Below are positions 33,612 to 42,772 of a stretch of 64,000 bases of DNA, piece after piece (positions within the stretch are counted from its first letter, which is position 1; every line of letters begins with the position of its first letter). The stretch is from Faecalibacterium sp. An121 (GTDB taxonomy: Bacteria; Bacillota; Clostridia; Oscillospirales; Ruminococcaceae). The stretch spans positions 1 to 64,000 of the forward strand of contig NZ_NFLM01000011.1 in assembly GCF_002160915.1 (NCBI RefSeq), read 5' to 3'. Made by a program: the position numbers and the translations under genes. The notes under the pieces were generated by a model that did no database searches, was not told where the DNA came from, and saw only the letters and a program-made list of their open reading frames with translations.

Positions 33612-34355
33612 ATGGCAGTCAAACAGACGGCAGGGCGGGACCAGCTCGGGGATTTCGCCCCCAAATTTGCCCAGCTGAACGACGATGTGCTGTTCGGCGA
33701 AGTGTGGAGCCGGGAGGACAAACTCTCCCTGCGGGACCGCTCCCTCATCACGGTGGTGGCCCTGATGGCGCAGGGCCTTACCGATACCTCGTTCCGGCAT
33801 CACCTGGAAAACGCCAAAAAGAACGGCATCACCCGGGACCAGATCGCCGAGATCCTCACCCACGCGGCCTTCTACGCAGGCTGGCCCAAGGCCTGGGCCG
33901 CCTTCCGGATGGCCAAAGAGGTCTGGGCCGGCGCAGCGCCCGCCCAGGAGCCCCACGGCGGCCTCTTCGGGCTGGGCCAGCCCAACGACGCCTACGCGCA
34001 GTATTTCGTGGGCCACAGCTACCTCAAGCCCATCACCGGCGAAAACGGCGTGTTCGCCGCCAATGTGACCTTTGAACCGGGCTGCCGCAACAACTGGCAC
34101 ATCCACCACGCCGATCCGGGCGGCGGGCAGATCCTGCTGTGCACCGACGGCCGCGGCTGGTATCAGGAGTGGGGCAAGCCCGCCCAGCCCCTGCAGCCCG
34201 GCGATGCAGTGTCCATCCCCGCGGGGGTCAAGCACTGGCACGGCGCCGCCAAAGACAGCTGGTTCTCCCATGTGGCCATCGAGGTGCCCGGCCAGAACTG
34301 CCACAACGAGTGGTGCGAGCCGGTCTCCGCGGAGGATTACGCCCTCCTGCCCTGA
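33612..34355 (+). CDS. Carboxymuconolactone decarboxylase-cupin fusion protein
   Basis: A protein of about 247 residues with two domains. The N-terminal alpha-helical CMD domain (about 15-105) shows SLRDRSLITVVALMAQG and EILTHAAFYAGWPKAWAA; it lacks the AhpD CxxC. The C-terminal cupin (about 140-230) shows NNWHIHHADPGGGQ, a metal-binding HxH pattern, then PGDAVSIPAGVKHWHGA. Such fusions are usually annotated as oxidoreductase- or detoxification-related without a proven reaction. I chose ATG 33612 for its spacing to GGAGG; upstream ATGs at 33603, 33594 and 33579 are alternatives. It is monocistronic, between two terminators. Confidence 0.8.
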   Translation: MAVKQTAGRDQLGDFAPKFAQLNDDVLFGEVWSREDKLSLRDRSLITVVALMAQGLTDTSFRHHLENAKKNGITRDQIAEILTHAAFYAGWPKAWAAFRMAKEVWAGAAPAQEPHGGLFGLGQPNDAYAQYFVGHSYLKPITGENGVFAANVTFEPGCRNNWHIHHADPGGGQILLCTDGRGWYQEWGKPAQPLQPGDAVSIPAGVKHWHGAAKDSWFSHVAIEVPGQNCHNEWCEPVSAEDYALLP

Positions 34356-34423
34356 CCTGTCCGCCCCCGAAAGACGTTCCGCAATGTAAAAAGTTCGTAA
34401 AACTTAGGTAAAACAATCAAGCA

Positions 34424-34460
34424 AAGCAGCGGTTTCACACGTGTTACCGCCGCTTTTTTT
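34424..34460 (+). terminator. Terminator after the CMD-cupin gene
   Basis: A stem of about 10 bp (AAGCAGCGGT / ACCGCCGCTT, one mismatch) with a 12-nt loop, followed by seven T. Confidence 0.75.
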
Positions 34461-34484
34461 GTTTCTTTCTGTCACTTCACACCC

Positions 34485-34499
34485 ATGATGCGACATCAT
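34485..34499. promoter_or_regulatory. Palindrome next to the pit promoter
   Basis: ATGATG-CGA-CATCAT, a perfect 6-bp-arm palindrome ending 3 bp before the -35 box of the phosphate transporter promoter. It may be an operator. Confidence 0.4.
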
Positions 34500-34501
34500 T
34501 C

Positions 34502-34530
34502 TTGCAAATCAAATATAAATCAAGTAAAAT
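34502..34530 (+). promoter_or_regulatory. Promoter of the phosphate transporter operon
   Basis: TTGCAA (34502-34507), 17 nt, TAAAAT (34525-34530). The transcript would have a leader of about 165 nt before the coding start, containing a GCATGG/CCATGC hairpin and GC-rich pairings. With the terminator and palindrome this accounts for the 344-bp gap. No riboswitch class was recognised. Confidence 0.6.
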
Positions 34531-34699
34531 AGATGTAAGATTTTTGTGCATGGACCCATGCAAAAGATCTCAGCTCTTGGATGTTTTGCGGCTTCGGCCC
34601 GACAGGGGCGCTTCGTTTTCTGTCCCGGGGCCTTTTCCGGGCCGCACTGCGGCCTGCATCGCCCCGCTGGACCTGCCGAAAGGAGTCTGTATCAATTTT

Positions 34700-35752
34700 A
34701 TGGATCTGTCATTTACCTCGTTCTGGGGTCAGCTGGTCGGCAACCCGATCCTGATCATCACGGTGGCGTTCACGCTGGGTGTCATCTTCGTCAACGGCTG
34801 GACGGATGCCCCCAACGCCATCGCCACCTGTGTGACCACCCGCTGCCTCGGTGTGCGGCAGGCCATCTGGATGAGCGCCCTGTTCAACTTCCTGGGCGTT
34901 TTTGTCATGACCCAGATCAACAGCTCGGTGGCCTCCACCATCAGCAACATGGTGGATTTCGGCGCCGACACTTCCAGCGCCCTCATCGCCCTGTGCGCAG
35001 CGCTGCTTTCCATCGTGGTATACAGCGTGGGCGCCTCCATCTTTGGCATCCCCACCAGCGAGAGCCACAGCCTGATCGCCGGCCTGTCCGGCGCGGCCAT
35101 CGCCATCCAGGGGGGCGTGGGCGGCATCAACTTCAACGAGTGGGTCAAGGTGCTGTACGGTCTGGCCCTCAGCCTACTGCTGGGTTTTGCCTCCGGCTGG
35201 CTCATCTGCAAGCTGGTCACCATCCTGTGCCGCAACATCGAGCTGCGCGCCGCCAACCGGTTTTTCCGGGTGGCCCAGATCGCCGGCGCCGCAGGCATGA
35301 GCTTCATGCACGGCGCGCAGGACGGCCAGAAGTTCATCGGCGTGCTGTTTTTGGGCCTGGCCTTCTCCCACGGCCAGAACTCGGTGGCCGGCATGGAGAT
35401 CCCCGTCTGGCTGATGCTGCTGTGCAGCGTGGTGATGGCCCTGGGCACCAGCGTGGGCGGTGAAAAGATCATCAAATCGGTGGGCATGGACATGGTCAAG
35501 CTGGAGCGTTACCAGGGCTTCTGTGCCGACCTGGCCGGCGCCGCCTGCCTGCTGTTCTCCAGCCTGTTCGGTATCCCCGTTTCCACCACCCACACCAAGA
35601 CCAGCGCCATCATGGGCGTGGGCGCCGTCAAGCGGCTGTCCGCCATCAACTACGGCGTCGTCAAGGATATGATGCTGACCTGGATCTTCACCTTCCCCGG
35701 CTGCGGCCTGATCAGCTTTGTTATGGCCAAGATCTTTATGCAGATCTGGTAA
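34700..35752 (+). CDS. pit: Inorganic phosphate transporter, PiT family
   Basis: A membrane protein of about 350 residues with roughly ten hydrophobic segments. It has the two inverted PiT signature repeats: GWTDAPNAIATCVTTR near residue 30 and, in the second half, GIPVSTTHTKTSAIMGVG. IFGIPTSESHSLIAGLSG and MSFMHGAQDGQKFIG are further family motifs. It imports phosphate, usually with protons or as a metal-phosphate complex. Frame continuity extends upstream, but homology starts at the ATG at 34700, where AAAGGAG lies about 14 nt away. The DUF47 gene follows after 40 bp as the usual partner. Confidence 0.93.
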   Translation: MDLSFTSFWGQLVGNPILIITVAFTLGVIFVNGWTDAPNAIATCVTTRCLGVRQAIWMSALFNFLGVFVMTQINSSVASTISNMVDFGADTSSALIALCAALLSIVVYSVGASIFGIPTSESHSLIAGLSGAAIAIQGGVGGINFNEWVKVLYGLALSLLLGFASGWLICKLVTILCRNIELRAANRFFRVAQIAGAAGMSFMHGAQDGQKFIGVLFLGLAFSHGQNSVAGMEIPVWLMLLCSVVMALGTSVGGEKIIKSVGMDMVKLERYQGFCADLAGAACLLFSSLFGIPVSTTHTKTSAIMGVGAVKRLSAINYGVVKDMMLTWIFTFPGCGLISFVMAKIFMQIW

Positions 35753-35792
35753 GCCCCCTCTGCCTGTTATAAGAAAAAGGAGAAATACGGAT

Positions 35793-36416
35793 ATGTCGAA
35801 AAAGCAGGATGCCATTTATTTTGACAATTTCATCGCGTGCGCTCAGTACGCCAGCCAGGCCGCCCAGCTGCTGAAAGAGATCTTCCACAGCTTTGACCCC
35901 TCTCATATGTCCCAGTGGGCAGACCAGCTGCACGAGATCGAGCACGCGGCCGACAAGAAGCGCCACGCCATGACCGACAAGCTGGCCAAGGCCTTCATCA
36001 CCCCCATCGAGCGGGAGGACATCGCCGATCTGAGCGGCAGCATCGACACCCTGGTGGACAAGCTGGAGGAGGTATGCATCCGGCTGTACATCCACAACAT
36101 CCAGTCCATCCGCACCGGCGCCATGAATATGCTGGATGTGGTGATCCGCAGCTGCGAGGAAGTGTGCCACCTGATGGAGGAGTTCGCCGACTTCAGGCAC
36201 TCCAAAAAGCTGAAGGATTACATCATCAAGATCAACTCCCTGGAAGAGGAGAGCGACCGGCTGTTCATCGCCAATATGCGCGAGCTGCACGTCACCCAGC
36301 TGGACATCCACGAGGTGCTGGCCTGGGAGGAGATCTACACCTACCTGGAAAAGTGCGCCGACGCCTGCGAGGAGATCGCCGACCAGGTGGAGAACATCGT
36401 GATGAAGAACTCCTGA
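35793..36416 (+). CDS. DUF47/PhoU-like phosphate transport regulator
   Basis: A 207-residue all-helical protein of the DUF47 family (PhoU fold). Paired E-x-x-A-D-K-K (HEIEHAADKKRHAM, about 48-62) and E-E-S-D-R (LEEESDRLF, about 150) motifs probably bind metal. It commonly regulates the co-transcribed PiT transporter. AAAAAGGAG precedes the ATG by 10 nt. It is the last gene of the operon, ending at a bidirectional terminator. Confidence 0.9.
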   Translation: MSKKQDAIYFDNFIACAQYASQAAQLLKEIFHSFDPSHMSQWADQLHEIEHAADKKRHAMTDKLAKAFITPIEREDIADLSGSIDTLVDKLEEVCIRLYIHNIQSIRTGAMNMLDVVIRSCEEVCHLMEEFADFRHSKKLKDYIIKINSLEEESDRLFIANMRELHVTQLDIHEVLAWEEIYTYLEKCADACEEIADQVENIVMKNS

Positions 36417-36445
36417 ATGGACAGAAAACAAGACCCATACAAAAA

Positions 36446-36467
36446 GGACAGCCCCGCAGGGCTGTCC
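36446..36467. terminator. Bidirectional terminator between convergent operons
   Basis: A perfect 9-bp stem GGACAGCCC/GGGCTGTCC with a CGCA loop and T-rich runs on both sides. It serves the phosphate operon from the left and the hydrogenase operon from the right. Confidence 0.8.
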
Positions 36468-36496
36468 CTTTCTTTTTATTCGCGATCGTATTTTGT

Positions 36497-38266
36497 TCAC
36501 CGGCCGGCAGGGCTGTCCGGCATTTGCCAGGCAAAGTGGTCGGTGTGCAGCCAGGCTTCGGCCTCATGGCTGAGGGGCTGGTCCAGCTCGTCCCGGTAGA
36601 GGGCCAGCACGTCGGCGTTCTCATGGCTGAAACGCACCGCGCTCGAACGGTCCAACCCGTACAGCACCTGGCCGCGCTCGTGGGCCCGCTCGATGTCGTC
36701 GCAGTGGATGGGCTGGCCGCCGCCCCCTGCACAGCCGCCGGGGCAGGCCATGATCTCCACGAACTGGACCTTCACCTCCCCTTTCAGGATGGCCTCGCAC
36801 AGGGCCCTGGCATTGCCCAGGCCGCTGGCCACAGCCACCCGGACGGTGGTGTCCGCGATCTCGAACTCGGCTTCCCGCCAGGCCCGGCTGTCGCCCCGGC
36901 GGGCCTCCCGCACGCTGCGGAACGAATCGGGCCGGGGATTGTGGCCGGTCACGCGGTAGTAGGCGGTGCGCAACGCGGCTTCCATCACGCCGCCGGTGGC
37001 GCCGAATATGACGCCCGCGCCGCTGTAATCTCCCAGCAGCCGGTCGAAGGGGGTCTCCAGCACCGAGGCCACCTGCACGTGCTCGGCCCGCAGCAGGCGC
37101 ACCACCTCACGGGTGGTCAGCACATAGTCCACATCGGGCAGCCCGCTGGGGCTCTTCATGGTGGGCAGGGCGCTCTCGGCCTTTTTGGCCACGCAGGGCA
37201 TCACCGATACGCAGCAGATCCGCTCGGGGGGCGTCTTGATCTGCCTGGCGAACCAGTGTTTGACCACCGCGCCGAACATCTGCTGGGGACTCTTGGCGGT
37301 GGACAGCTGCCCCACCAGCCGGGGGAACTGGCTCTTGACGAACCGCACCCAGCCCGGGCAGCAGCTGGTGAACATGGGGTACTGCTCCAGCTCCCCTTTG
37401 CCCAGCCGCTCCAGGAACTCGGCGCTCTCCTCCATGATGGTCAGGTCGGCGGAATAGCTGGTATCGAACACATAGTCAAAGCCCACCTGCCGCAATGCCC
37501 CGGCCAGCCGGTTGACGGTGGCCTGCTCCGGCTCCAGCCCAAAGGCCTCGCCCCAGGCGGTCCGGACGGCCGGCGCGATCTGCACCACCGTCACCGTGTT
37601 GGGGTCCTCGATGGCGCGCAGCACCGCCTGTACATCGTCCCGCTCCCGCAGGGCCCCCACCGGACAGTGGGTGATGCACTGGCCGCACAGCGAACAGTCC
37701 GCCTCGCGGATGGTGCGGTTGTCCGATACGTTCACGCGGGTGTGGCTGCCGGTGGCCACCAGATCCCAGACGTTCAAACTCTGCACCTTGTCGCAGATCT
37801 GGATGCAGCGCATACACTCGATGCACTTGGTGGCGTCCCGGATGAGCGGGAAGGTGCGGTCCCACCGGCGCAGCTTTTCGCTGGGCAAGGTCTCCTGGAA
37901 GGGGTTCTCACTCAGGCCCAGGTCGTTGGCCAGGGTCTGCAATTCACAGTTGCCGCTGCGCACGCAGAGGGCGCATTTGGCATCGTGCCGGCTGAGGATC
38001 AGCTGCAGGTTGGTCCGGCGGGCCCGGCGCACCCGGGCGTTGGTGGTCCGCACCACCATCCCCTCCGATACCACGTTGTTGCAGGCGGGGATCAGCTTTT
38101 CCTCTCCCGCCACCTCCACGCAGCACAGACGGCAGGCGCCGATCTCGTTGATCCCTTTCAGGTAGCACAGGTGCGGGATGTGCACCCCCGCCGACAGCGC
38201 CGCGTCCAGGATGGTGGTCCCCTCGGGCACGCAGACGGTCTTGTTGTCGATCTTCAGCGTTACCAT
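36497..38266 (-). CDS. [FeFe]-hydrogenase, group A
   Basis: A 589-residue iron hydrogenase producing or consuming H2. An N-terminal [2Fe-2S] domain (Cys34, 45, 48, 62) is followed by the His-ligated cluster motif H94-x3-C98-x2-C101-x5-C107. Two [4Fe-4S] sites come next (CIECMRCIQICDK and CSLCGQCITHCP). The H-cluster domain shows all three signatures: TSCCPGW (300-306), MPCVAKK (356-362) and EIMACPGGCAGGGGQ near 510. It overlaps the upstream flavoprotein gene by 7 nt, which suggests an NAD(P)H-linked complex. A C-terminal tail of about 50 residues follows the hydrogenase domain. Confidence 0.95.
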   Translation of the reverse strand: MVTLKIDNKTVCVPEGTTILDAALSAGVHIPHLCYLKGINEIGACRLCCVEVAGEEKLIPACNNVVSEGMVVRTTNARVRRARRTNLQLILSRHDAKCALCVRSGNCELQTLANDLGLSENPFQETLPSEKLRRWDRTFPLIRDATKCIECMRCIQICDKVQSLNVWDLVATGSHTRVNVSDNRTIREADCSLCGQCITHCPVGALRERDDVQAVLRAIEDPNTVTVVQIAPAVRTAWGEAFGLEPEQATVNRLAGALRQVGFDYVFDTSYSADLTIMEESAEFLERLGKGELEQYPMFTSCCPGWVRFVKSQFPRLVGQLSTAKSPQQMFGAVVKHWFARQIKTPPERICCVSVMPCVAKKAESALPTMKSPSGLPDVDYVLTTREVVRLLRAEHVQVASVLETPFDRLLGDYSGAGVIFGATGGVMEAALRTAYYRVTGHNPRPDSFRSVREARRGDSRAWREAEFEIADTTVRVAVASGLGNARALCEAILKGEVKVQFVEIMACPGGCAGGGGQPIHCDDIERAHERGQVLYGLDRSSAVRFSHENADVLALYRDELDQPLSHEAEAWLHTDHFAWQMPDSPAGR

Positions 38267-40098
38267 TTGATGTTTCTCCCTCCCTTAAAGACGCCGTAGC
38301 CAAAGTGGTCGCACCGCAGGCAGCGGCCGCACTCCTGCTGGCATTCCTCCTCGGTCATCCCCTGGGTGACCAGCTCGAAATCCCCGGCGATCCGGGCGAT
38401 GTGGCGGCTGCTCAGGTTGACCCGCCCGCAGGCCGGGCTGTTGGTCAGATGGGGCGCGGGCACGTCCACATCCACCGTGATGGTGTGATGGAAGCCCAGG
38501 AAGCTGTCGATGTTGTCTGCCGCCACCTTGCCGGCCGCCACGGCGCGGATGACGGTGGCCGGCCCGGACACCGCGTCGCCCCCGGCAAAGACATTGCCGC
38601 TGCCCGGCACAAAGGACGAGCTCTCGGCGTGGATGGCGCCCCAGCGGGTGCCGATGCCGCCCGCCTCAAAGGGCTTGGTATGGATGGCCTGACCGATGGC
38701 CACGATCACATAGTCGCAGGGGATGCGCACCGGCGGGGTGTTGGCTTTCTTGGGGCCGGGGCGCCCGTCCGAGCCCACCCGCCCGATGATCTGGGGCTGG
38801 GCCCACAGCGCCGCCACCCGGCCGTTCTCGTCCGCCTCGATCCGGGCCGGGGCGTGCAGGGGCAGGATCTCGCCGCCCTCGGCCTTGGCCTCGTCGATCT
38901 CCTCCGGCAGAGCGGTCATATCCTCCACCCGGCGGCGGTACACGCAGGTGACATGGGCGGCGCCCAGCCGCAGGCTGGTGCGGGTGGCATCCATGGCGAC
39001 GTTTCCGCCCCCGATGACCACCACCCGCTTGCCCGCCAGGTCGGGGATGTTCCCTTCGCCGCACTCCCGCAGCATCCGCACAGCGCTGACCACGCCGCGG
39101 CTGTCCTCCCCTTCGATGCCCAGCTTTTTGTCGTCATGGGCGCCGATCGAGATATACACCGCGTCATACTGTGCCTTCAGCTGCTCCAGGGACAGGTCCG
39201 GGCCGCCCACCTCGGTGTCCAGCACCACTTCCACCCCGGCGTCCAGGATGTACTGGATGTCCTTGTCCAGCACCTTGGGGGGCAGGCGGTAGTCGGGGAT
39301 GCCGTACCGCAGCATCCCGCCCAGTTTGTGGCGCTGCTCATACACCACGGCCCGGTGGCCCATCAGGGTCAGGAAGTAGGCCGCGGTCAGGCCGCCGGGG
39401 CCGCCGCCCACGACGGCCACCTTTTTGCCGGTGGGCTCTGCGCAGGGGGGCGGGGCGATGGGCCCTGCGTGGTCCACCGCGTACCGCTTGATGCCGCAGA
39501 TGTTGACGGCGTCATCCACCATATGGCGGCGGCAGCGGGCCTCGCAGGGATGCTCGCAGACATAGCCGCACACCGCCGGGAAGGGGTTGTCCTTGCGGAT
39601 GAGGCGGACGGCATCCTCATACCGGCCGGCCTTGACCAGGGCGATGTAGCCGGGCACGTCCACATGGGCCGGGCAGACCACCGTACAGGGGATCGAATGC
39701 TGCAGCCCGCAGATGCAGCGGCCCCGCAGCAGATGCTCCTCATAATCGTCCCGGAAGCCGCGCACTCCCTGCAGCACCATCCGGGCCGCCTCATAACCGA
39801 TGGCGCAATCCGCCGTGTCCAGGATGACCTGGGCGGTGCTCTCGATGCAGTCGATCAGCTCGGGGCCTCCCTCGCCGTCCAGCACGTTCTCCAGCATCTG
39901 GGTCAGCTGGCCCAGGCCCACCCGGCAGGGCACGCATTTGCCGCAGGTCTGGGCATGGCACAGCCGCAGAAAGTTCAGAGCCATATCCACCGGGCACAGC
40001 CCCAGAGGGCTGGAAGCGATCCGGCGTTCCATATCCCGGTAAAGCCCCTCCAGCACCCGCTGGGACTGGCGGGGCGTCTCGATCACCAGTCGTTTCAA
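38260..40098 (-). CDS. NuoF-like/GltD-like FAD oxidoreductase partner of the hydrogenase
   Basis: A 612-residue flavoprotein. The N-terminal part has the NuoF C-terminal cluster motif CGKCVPCR near residue 52-59. A GltD-type Fe-S domain follows (CICGLQHSIPCTVVCPAHVD, CGYVCEHPCEARCRR). A two-dinucleotide-binding FAD/NAD(P) domain completes it, with VAVVGGGPGGLTAAYF and VVVIGGGNVAMDATRT. I chose a TTG start at 40098 because AGGAGG lies 9 nt upstream and homology begins at KRLVIETPRQSQRVL; no ATG fits. It probably passes electrons between NAD(P)H and the hydrogenase. Electron bifurcation is possible but not shown. Confidence 0.85.
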   Translation of the reverse strand: MKRLVIETPRQSQRVLEGLYRDMERRIASSPLGLCPVDMALNFLRLCHAQTCGKCVPCRVGLGQLTQMLENVLDGEGGPELIDCIESTAQVILDTADCAIGYEAARMVLQGVRGFRDDYEEHLLRGRCICGLQHSIPCTVVCPAHVDVPGYIALVKAGRYEDAVRLIRKDNPFPAVCGYVCEHPCEARCRRHMVDDAVNICGIKRYAVDHAGPIAPPPCAEPTGKKVAVVGGGPGGLTAAYFLTLMGHRAVVYEQRHKLGGMLRYGIPDYRLPPKVLDKDIQYILDAGVEVVLDTEVGGPDLSLEQLKAQYDAVYISIGAHDDKKLGIEGEDSRGVVSAVRMLRECGEGNIPDLAGKRVVVIGGGNVAMDATRTSLRLGAAHVTCVYRRRVEDMTALPEEIDEAKAEGGEILPLHAPARIEADENGRVAALWAQPQIIGRVGSDGRPGPKKANTPPVRIPCDYVIVAIGQAIHTKPFEAGGIGTRWGAIHAESSSFVPGSGNVFAGGDAVSGPATVIRAVAAGKVAADNIDSFLGFHHTITVDVDVPAPHLTNSPACGRVNLSSRHIARIAGDFELVTQGMTEEECQQECGRCLRCDHFGYGVFKGGRNIKW

Positions 40099-40201
40099 AG
40101 GTCCTTTCCTCCTATCCGTCCTATCGTTCGGCTTTTTCACAGTTTTTTCAAAACTTGTTCCTATCCTGTCTCGGATATCATGCAAGTTGACAACTGCCCC
40201 T

Positions 40202-40230
40202 ATTGTACCTGAAAAGTTTGCCAAAGGCAA
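40202..40230 (-). promoter_or_regulatory. Promoter of the hydrogenase operon
   Basis: In minus-strand direction TTGCCT (40225-40230), 17 nt, TACAAT (40202-40207), about 100 bp before the TTG start. Confidence 0.55.
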
Positions 40231-40237
40231 GTTTTTG

Positions 40238-40275
40238 CAAAAAAAGCGGGGCTGCCCGGCAAAAGGCAGCCCCGC
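40238..40275 (-). terminator. Terminator of the isocitrate dehydrogenase operon
   Basis: A perfect 11-bp stem GCGGGGCTGCC/GGCAGCCCCGC with an 8-nt loop and a T-run of seven in minus-strand direction. Confidence 0.85.
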
Positions 40276-40321
40276 CCGCACAGGCCGGGTATATTCCGGA
40301 TCCAAAAACGGACCGCTCTGC

Positions 40322-41536
40322 TTATGCGCCCAGCTTGGCTTCCAGGCGCTGGCGGATGGCCTTGATAAAGCTGTCGCTGTCCACCGGGGTGGGGGTGATG
40401 CCCTCGGCCAGAGCGCACAGGTCCTTGGTCATGACGCCCTCGTTCAGGGTCTGGAGGCTGGCTTCCTCCAGCGCCTGGCCAAAGGCCACCAGGTCGGACA
40501 GACCGTCCAGCTCGCCCCGCTTCTTCAACGCGCCGGTCCAGGCAAAAATGGTGGCCATGGGGTTGGTGGAGGTCTTTTCCCCCTTCAGCCAGCGGTAGTA
40601 GTGGCGGGTGACGGTGCCGTGGGCGGCCTCGTACTCATATTTGCCGTCGGGGCTGACCAGGACGCTGGTCATCATGGCCAGGGAGCCGAAGGCCGTGGAG
40701 ACCATATCGCTCATCACATCGCCGTCGTAGTTCTTGCAGGCCCAGATGAAGCCGCCCTCGCTGCGGATGACCCGGGCCACGATGTCATCGATCAGGCTGT
40801 AAAAATAGGTGATGCCGGCAGCCTCGAACTTGTCCTTGTATTCGGCGTCGTAGATCTCCTGGAAGATGTCCTTGAAGGTGTGGTCGTATTTCTTCGAGAT
40901 GGTGTCCTTGGCGCCGAACCACAGATCCTGCCCGGCATCCAGGGCATAGGCAAAGCAGCTGCGGGCAAAGCTGGCGATGGAATCGTCCTTGTTGTAGCTG
41001 CCCTGCAGCACGCCGGGGCACTCGAAGTCGTAGATCACCGCTTCCTGCTTAGCGCCGTCCTCGCCGGTGAACCGCAGCTCGGCCCGGCCGGGACCCGGCA
41101 CGCGGAATTCGGTGCACTTGTACACGTCGCCGTAGGCGTGACGCGCGATGGTGATGGGCTTTTTCCAGGTGCGCACCACCGGCTTGATGCAGTCGATCAT
41201 GATGGGCGCCCGGAAGACGGTGCCGTCCAGCACGGCGCGGATGGTGCCGTTGGGGCTTTTCCACATCTCGTGCAGCTTGTACTCGTCCATCCGCTGGGCG
41301 TTGGGGGTGATGGTGGCGCACTTGACCGACACGCCGTATTTCTTGTTGGCCAGCGCCGCGTCCATCGTCACCTGGTCCCCGGTGGCGTCCCGGTTGGGCA
41401 GGCCCAGATCGTAATACTCGGTCTTGAGGTCCACAAAGGGCAAAATCAGCTCATCCTTGATGCTGCGCCAAAGGATGCGGGTCATCTCGTCGCCGTCCAT
41501 CTCCACCAGGGGGGTGGTCATTTTGATCTTTTCCAT
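40322..41536 (-). CDS. icd: NADP-dependent isocitrate dehydrogenase
   Basis: A 404-residue oxidative decarboxylase of the homodimeric (eukaryote-like) NADP-IDH type. The N-terminus TPLVEMDGDEMTRILW is diagnostic. CATITPNAQRMDEYKL is the substrate region and SEGGFIWACKNYDGDVMSDM carries metal-binding Asp residues. GTVTRHYYRW is the NADP-binding segment. It is the last gene of the CDF/aminotransferase/icd run and supplies 2-oxoglutarate for amino acid synthesis. It ends just before a strong terminator. Confidence 0.96.
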   Translation of the reverse strand: MEKIKMTTPLVEMDGDEMTRILWRSIKDELILPFVDLKTEYYDLGLPNRDATGDQVTMDAALANKKYGVSVKCATITPNAQRMDEYKLHEMWKSPNGTIRAVLDGTVFRAPIMIDCIKPVVRTWKKPITIARHAYGDVYKCTEFRVPGPGRAELRFTGEDGAKQEAVIYDFECPGVLQGSYNKDDSIASFARSCFAYALDAGQDLWFGAKDTISKKYDHTFKDIFQEIYDAEYKDKFEAAGITYFYSLIDDIVARVIRSEGGFIWACKNYDGDVMSDMVSTAFGSLAMMTSVLVSPDGKYEYEAAHGTVTRHYYRWLKGEKTSTNPMATIFAWTGALKKRGELDGLSDLVAFGQALEEASLQTLNEGVMTKDLCALAEGITPTPVDSDSFIKAIRQRLEAKLGA

Positions 41537-41587
41537 GGTTCATTCCCTTCCTCTCGGTAATCTATCACGCCGTTTTAAACGGAACGT

Positions 41588-42772
41588 TTACTGATATGCA
41601 GCCGCCAGGCGCTCCAGGGCGGGCAGGCTGCGGCGCACCTTTTCGGTCTCGATGCAGTAGGCCAGCCGGACATAGCCCTGCACCCCAAAGGTATCGCTGG
41701 GCACCAGCAGCAGGTCGAATTCCCTGGCCTTGCGGCAGAAGGCGTTGGCGTCCGCCTCCAGCGCCCTGGGGAAGATATAGAAGGTGCCGCCGGGGCGCTC
41801 CACCGCAAAGCCCAGGTTTTTCAGGGCATCGTAGAGGATGTCCATGTTGGTCTGGTACACCGACAGGTCGCTGGTCACCTCCAGGCAGCGGGCCGCCGCC
41901 TTCTGGATGATGCTGGGCGGGCAGTTGTGCCCGGTGAACCGGGAGATCTGCACCATCATATCCACCAGCACATCCGCCCCTTCGCAGCCGGGCGCCACCG
42001 CCACATAGCCCAGACGCTCCCCGGGCAGGCTCAGGCTCTTGGAAAAGGAGAAGCAGGTCAGGGTATGGGGGTAGAAGGACGCCGGATAGGGCACCGTCTT
42101 GCCGTCAAAGACGATATCCCGGTAGGGCTCGTCGCTGACCAGGTAGATGACATGGCCGTAGGCCTGGCTCTTTTGGGTGAGGATCTGTGCCATCTGCACA
42201 AGGGTCTGGGCCGAATAGACCACGCCGGTGGGGTTGTTGGGGGTGTTGATCAGGACGGCGGTCACCCGGGGGGTCAGCATGGCCTCGAAGGCTTCGAGGT
42301 TGGGCTGGAACACCGGGGGCTGGGCAGGCACCACCTTGAGGGCCGCGCCGGTGCCTGCCACATAAGGCCCGTACTCGGGGAAGTAGGGCGCGAAGGTGAG
42401 CACCTCATCCCCGGGCGCCGTGACGGCCCGCAAGGCGTGGGCAATGGCCCCTGCCGCCCCTGTGGTGGGGAAGATGTGCTTCTGCTCATAGGGCAGGCCA
42501 AAATGGGCCTTCAGGTGGGCGGCAGCGGCCGTGCGGAACCCCGGGTCACCCTGGTTGGGGCAGTAGCCGTGGAGGCTCACCGGGTCCTCGTGGGCCAGCA
42601 GATCCTGCATGGCCGCCGTAAACGCCGGCGGACAGGGCACGCTGGGATTGCCCAGCGAGTAATCAAAGACGTTTTCATAGCCGATCTGGGCGGCCCGCTG
42701 GCGGCCGTAGGCGGCCGTTTCCCGGATGACGCTCTTGTTCGCCAGCATCCGGCGGTAAGTCTCATTGAGCAT
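41588..42772 (-). CDS. Class I/II pyridoxal-phosphate aminotransferase
   Basis: A 394-residue fold-type I aminotransferase. NTPNNPTGVVYS binds the cofactor ring and phosphate, SDEPYRDIVFDG holds the Asp-x-x-Tyr pair, and FSFSKSLSLPGERLGY holds the Schiff-base lysine. The substrate cannot be read from sequence; aspartate/aromatic-type enzymes look like this. Its start directly abuts the stop of the CDF gene, so the two are translationally linked. Confidence 0.9.
   Translation of the reverse strand: MLNETYRRMLANKSVIRETAAYGRQRAAQIGYENVFDYSLGNPSVPCPPAFTAAMQDLLAHEDPVSLHGYCPNQGDPGFRTAAAAHLKAHFGLPYEQKHIFPTTGAAGAIAHALRAVTAPGDEVLTFAPYFPEYGPYVAGTGAALKVVPAQPPVFQPNLEAFEAMLTPRVTAVLINTPNNPTGVVYSAQTLVQMAQILTQKSQAYGHVIYLVSDEPYRDIVFDGKTVPYPASFYPHTLTCFSFSKSLSLPGERLGYVAVAPGCEGADVLVDMMVQISRFTGHNCPPSIIQKAAARCLEVTSDLSVYQTNMDILYDALKNLGFAVERPGGTFYIFPRALEADANAFCRKAREFDLLLVPSDTFGVQGYVRLAYCIETEKVRRSLPALERLAAAYQ

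Noticed and set aside
35915-38299. A long plus-strand frame across the DUF47 and hydrogenase genes
   Set aside because: It crosses a terminator and two convergent real genes, and its composition is typical of a shadow frame.
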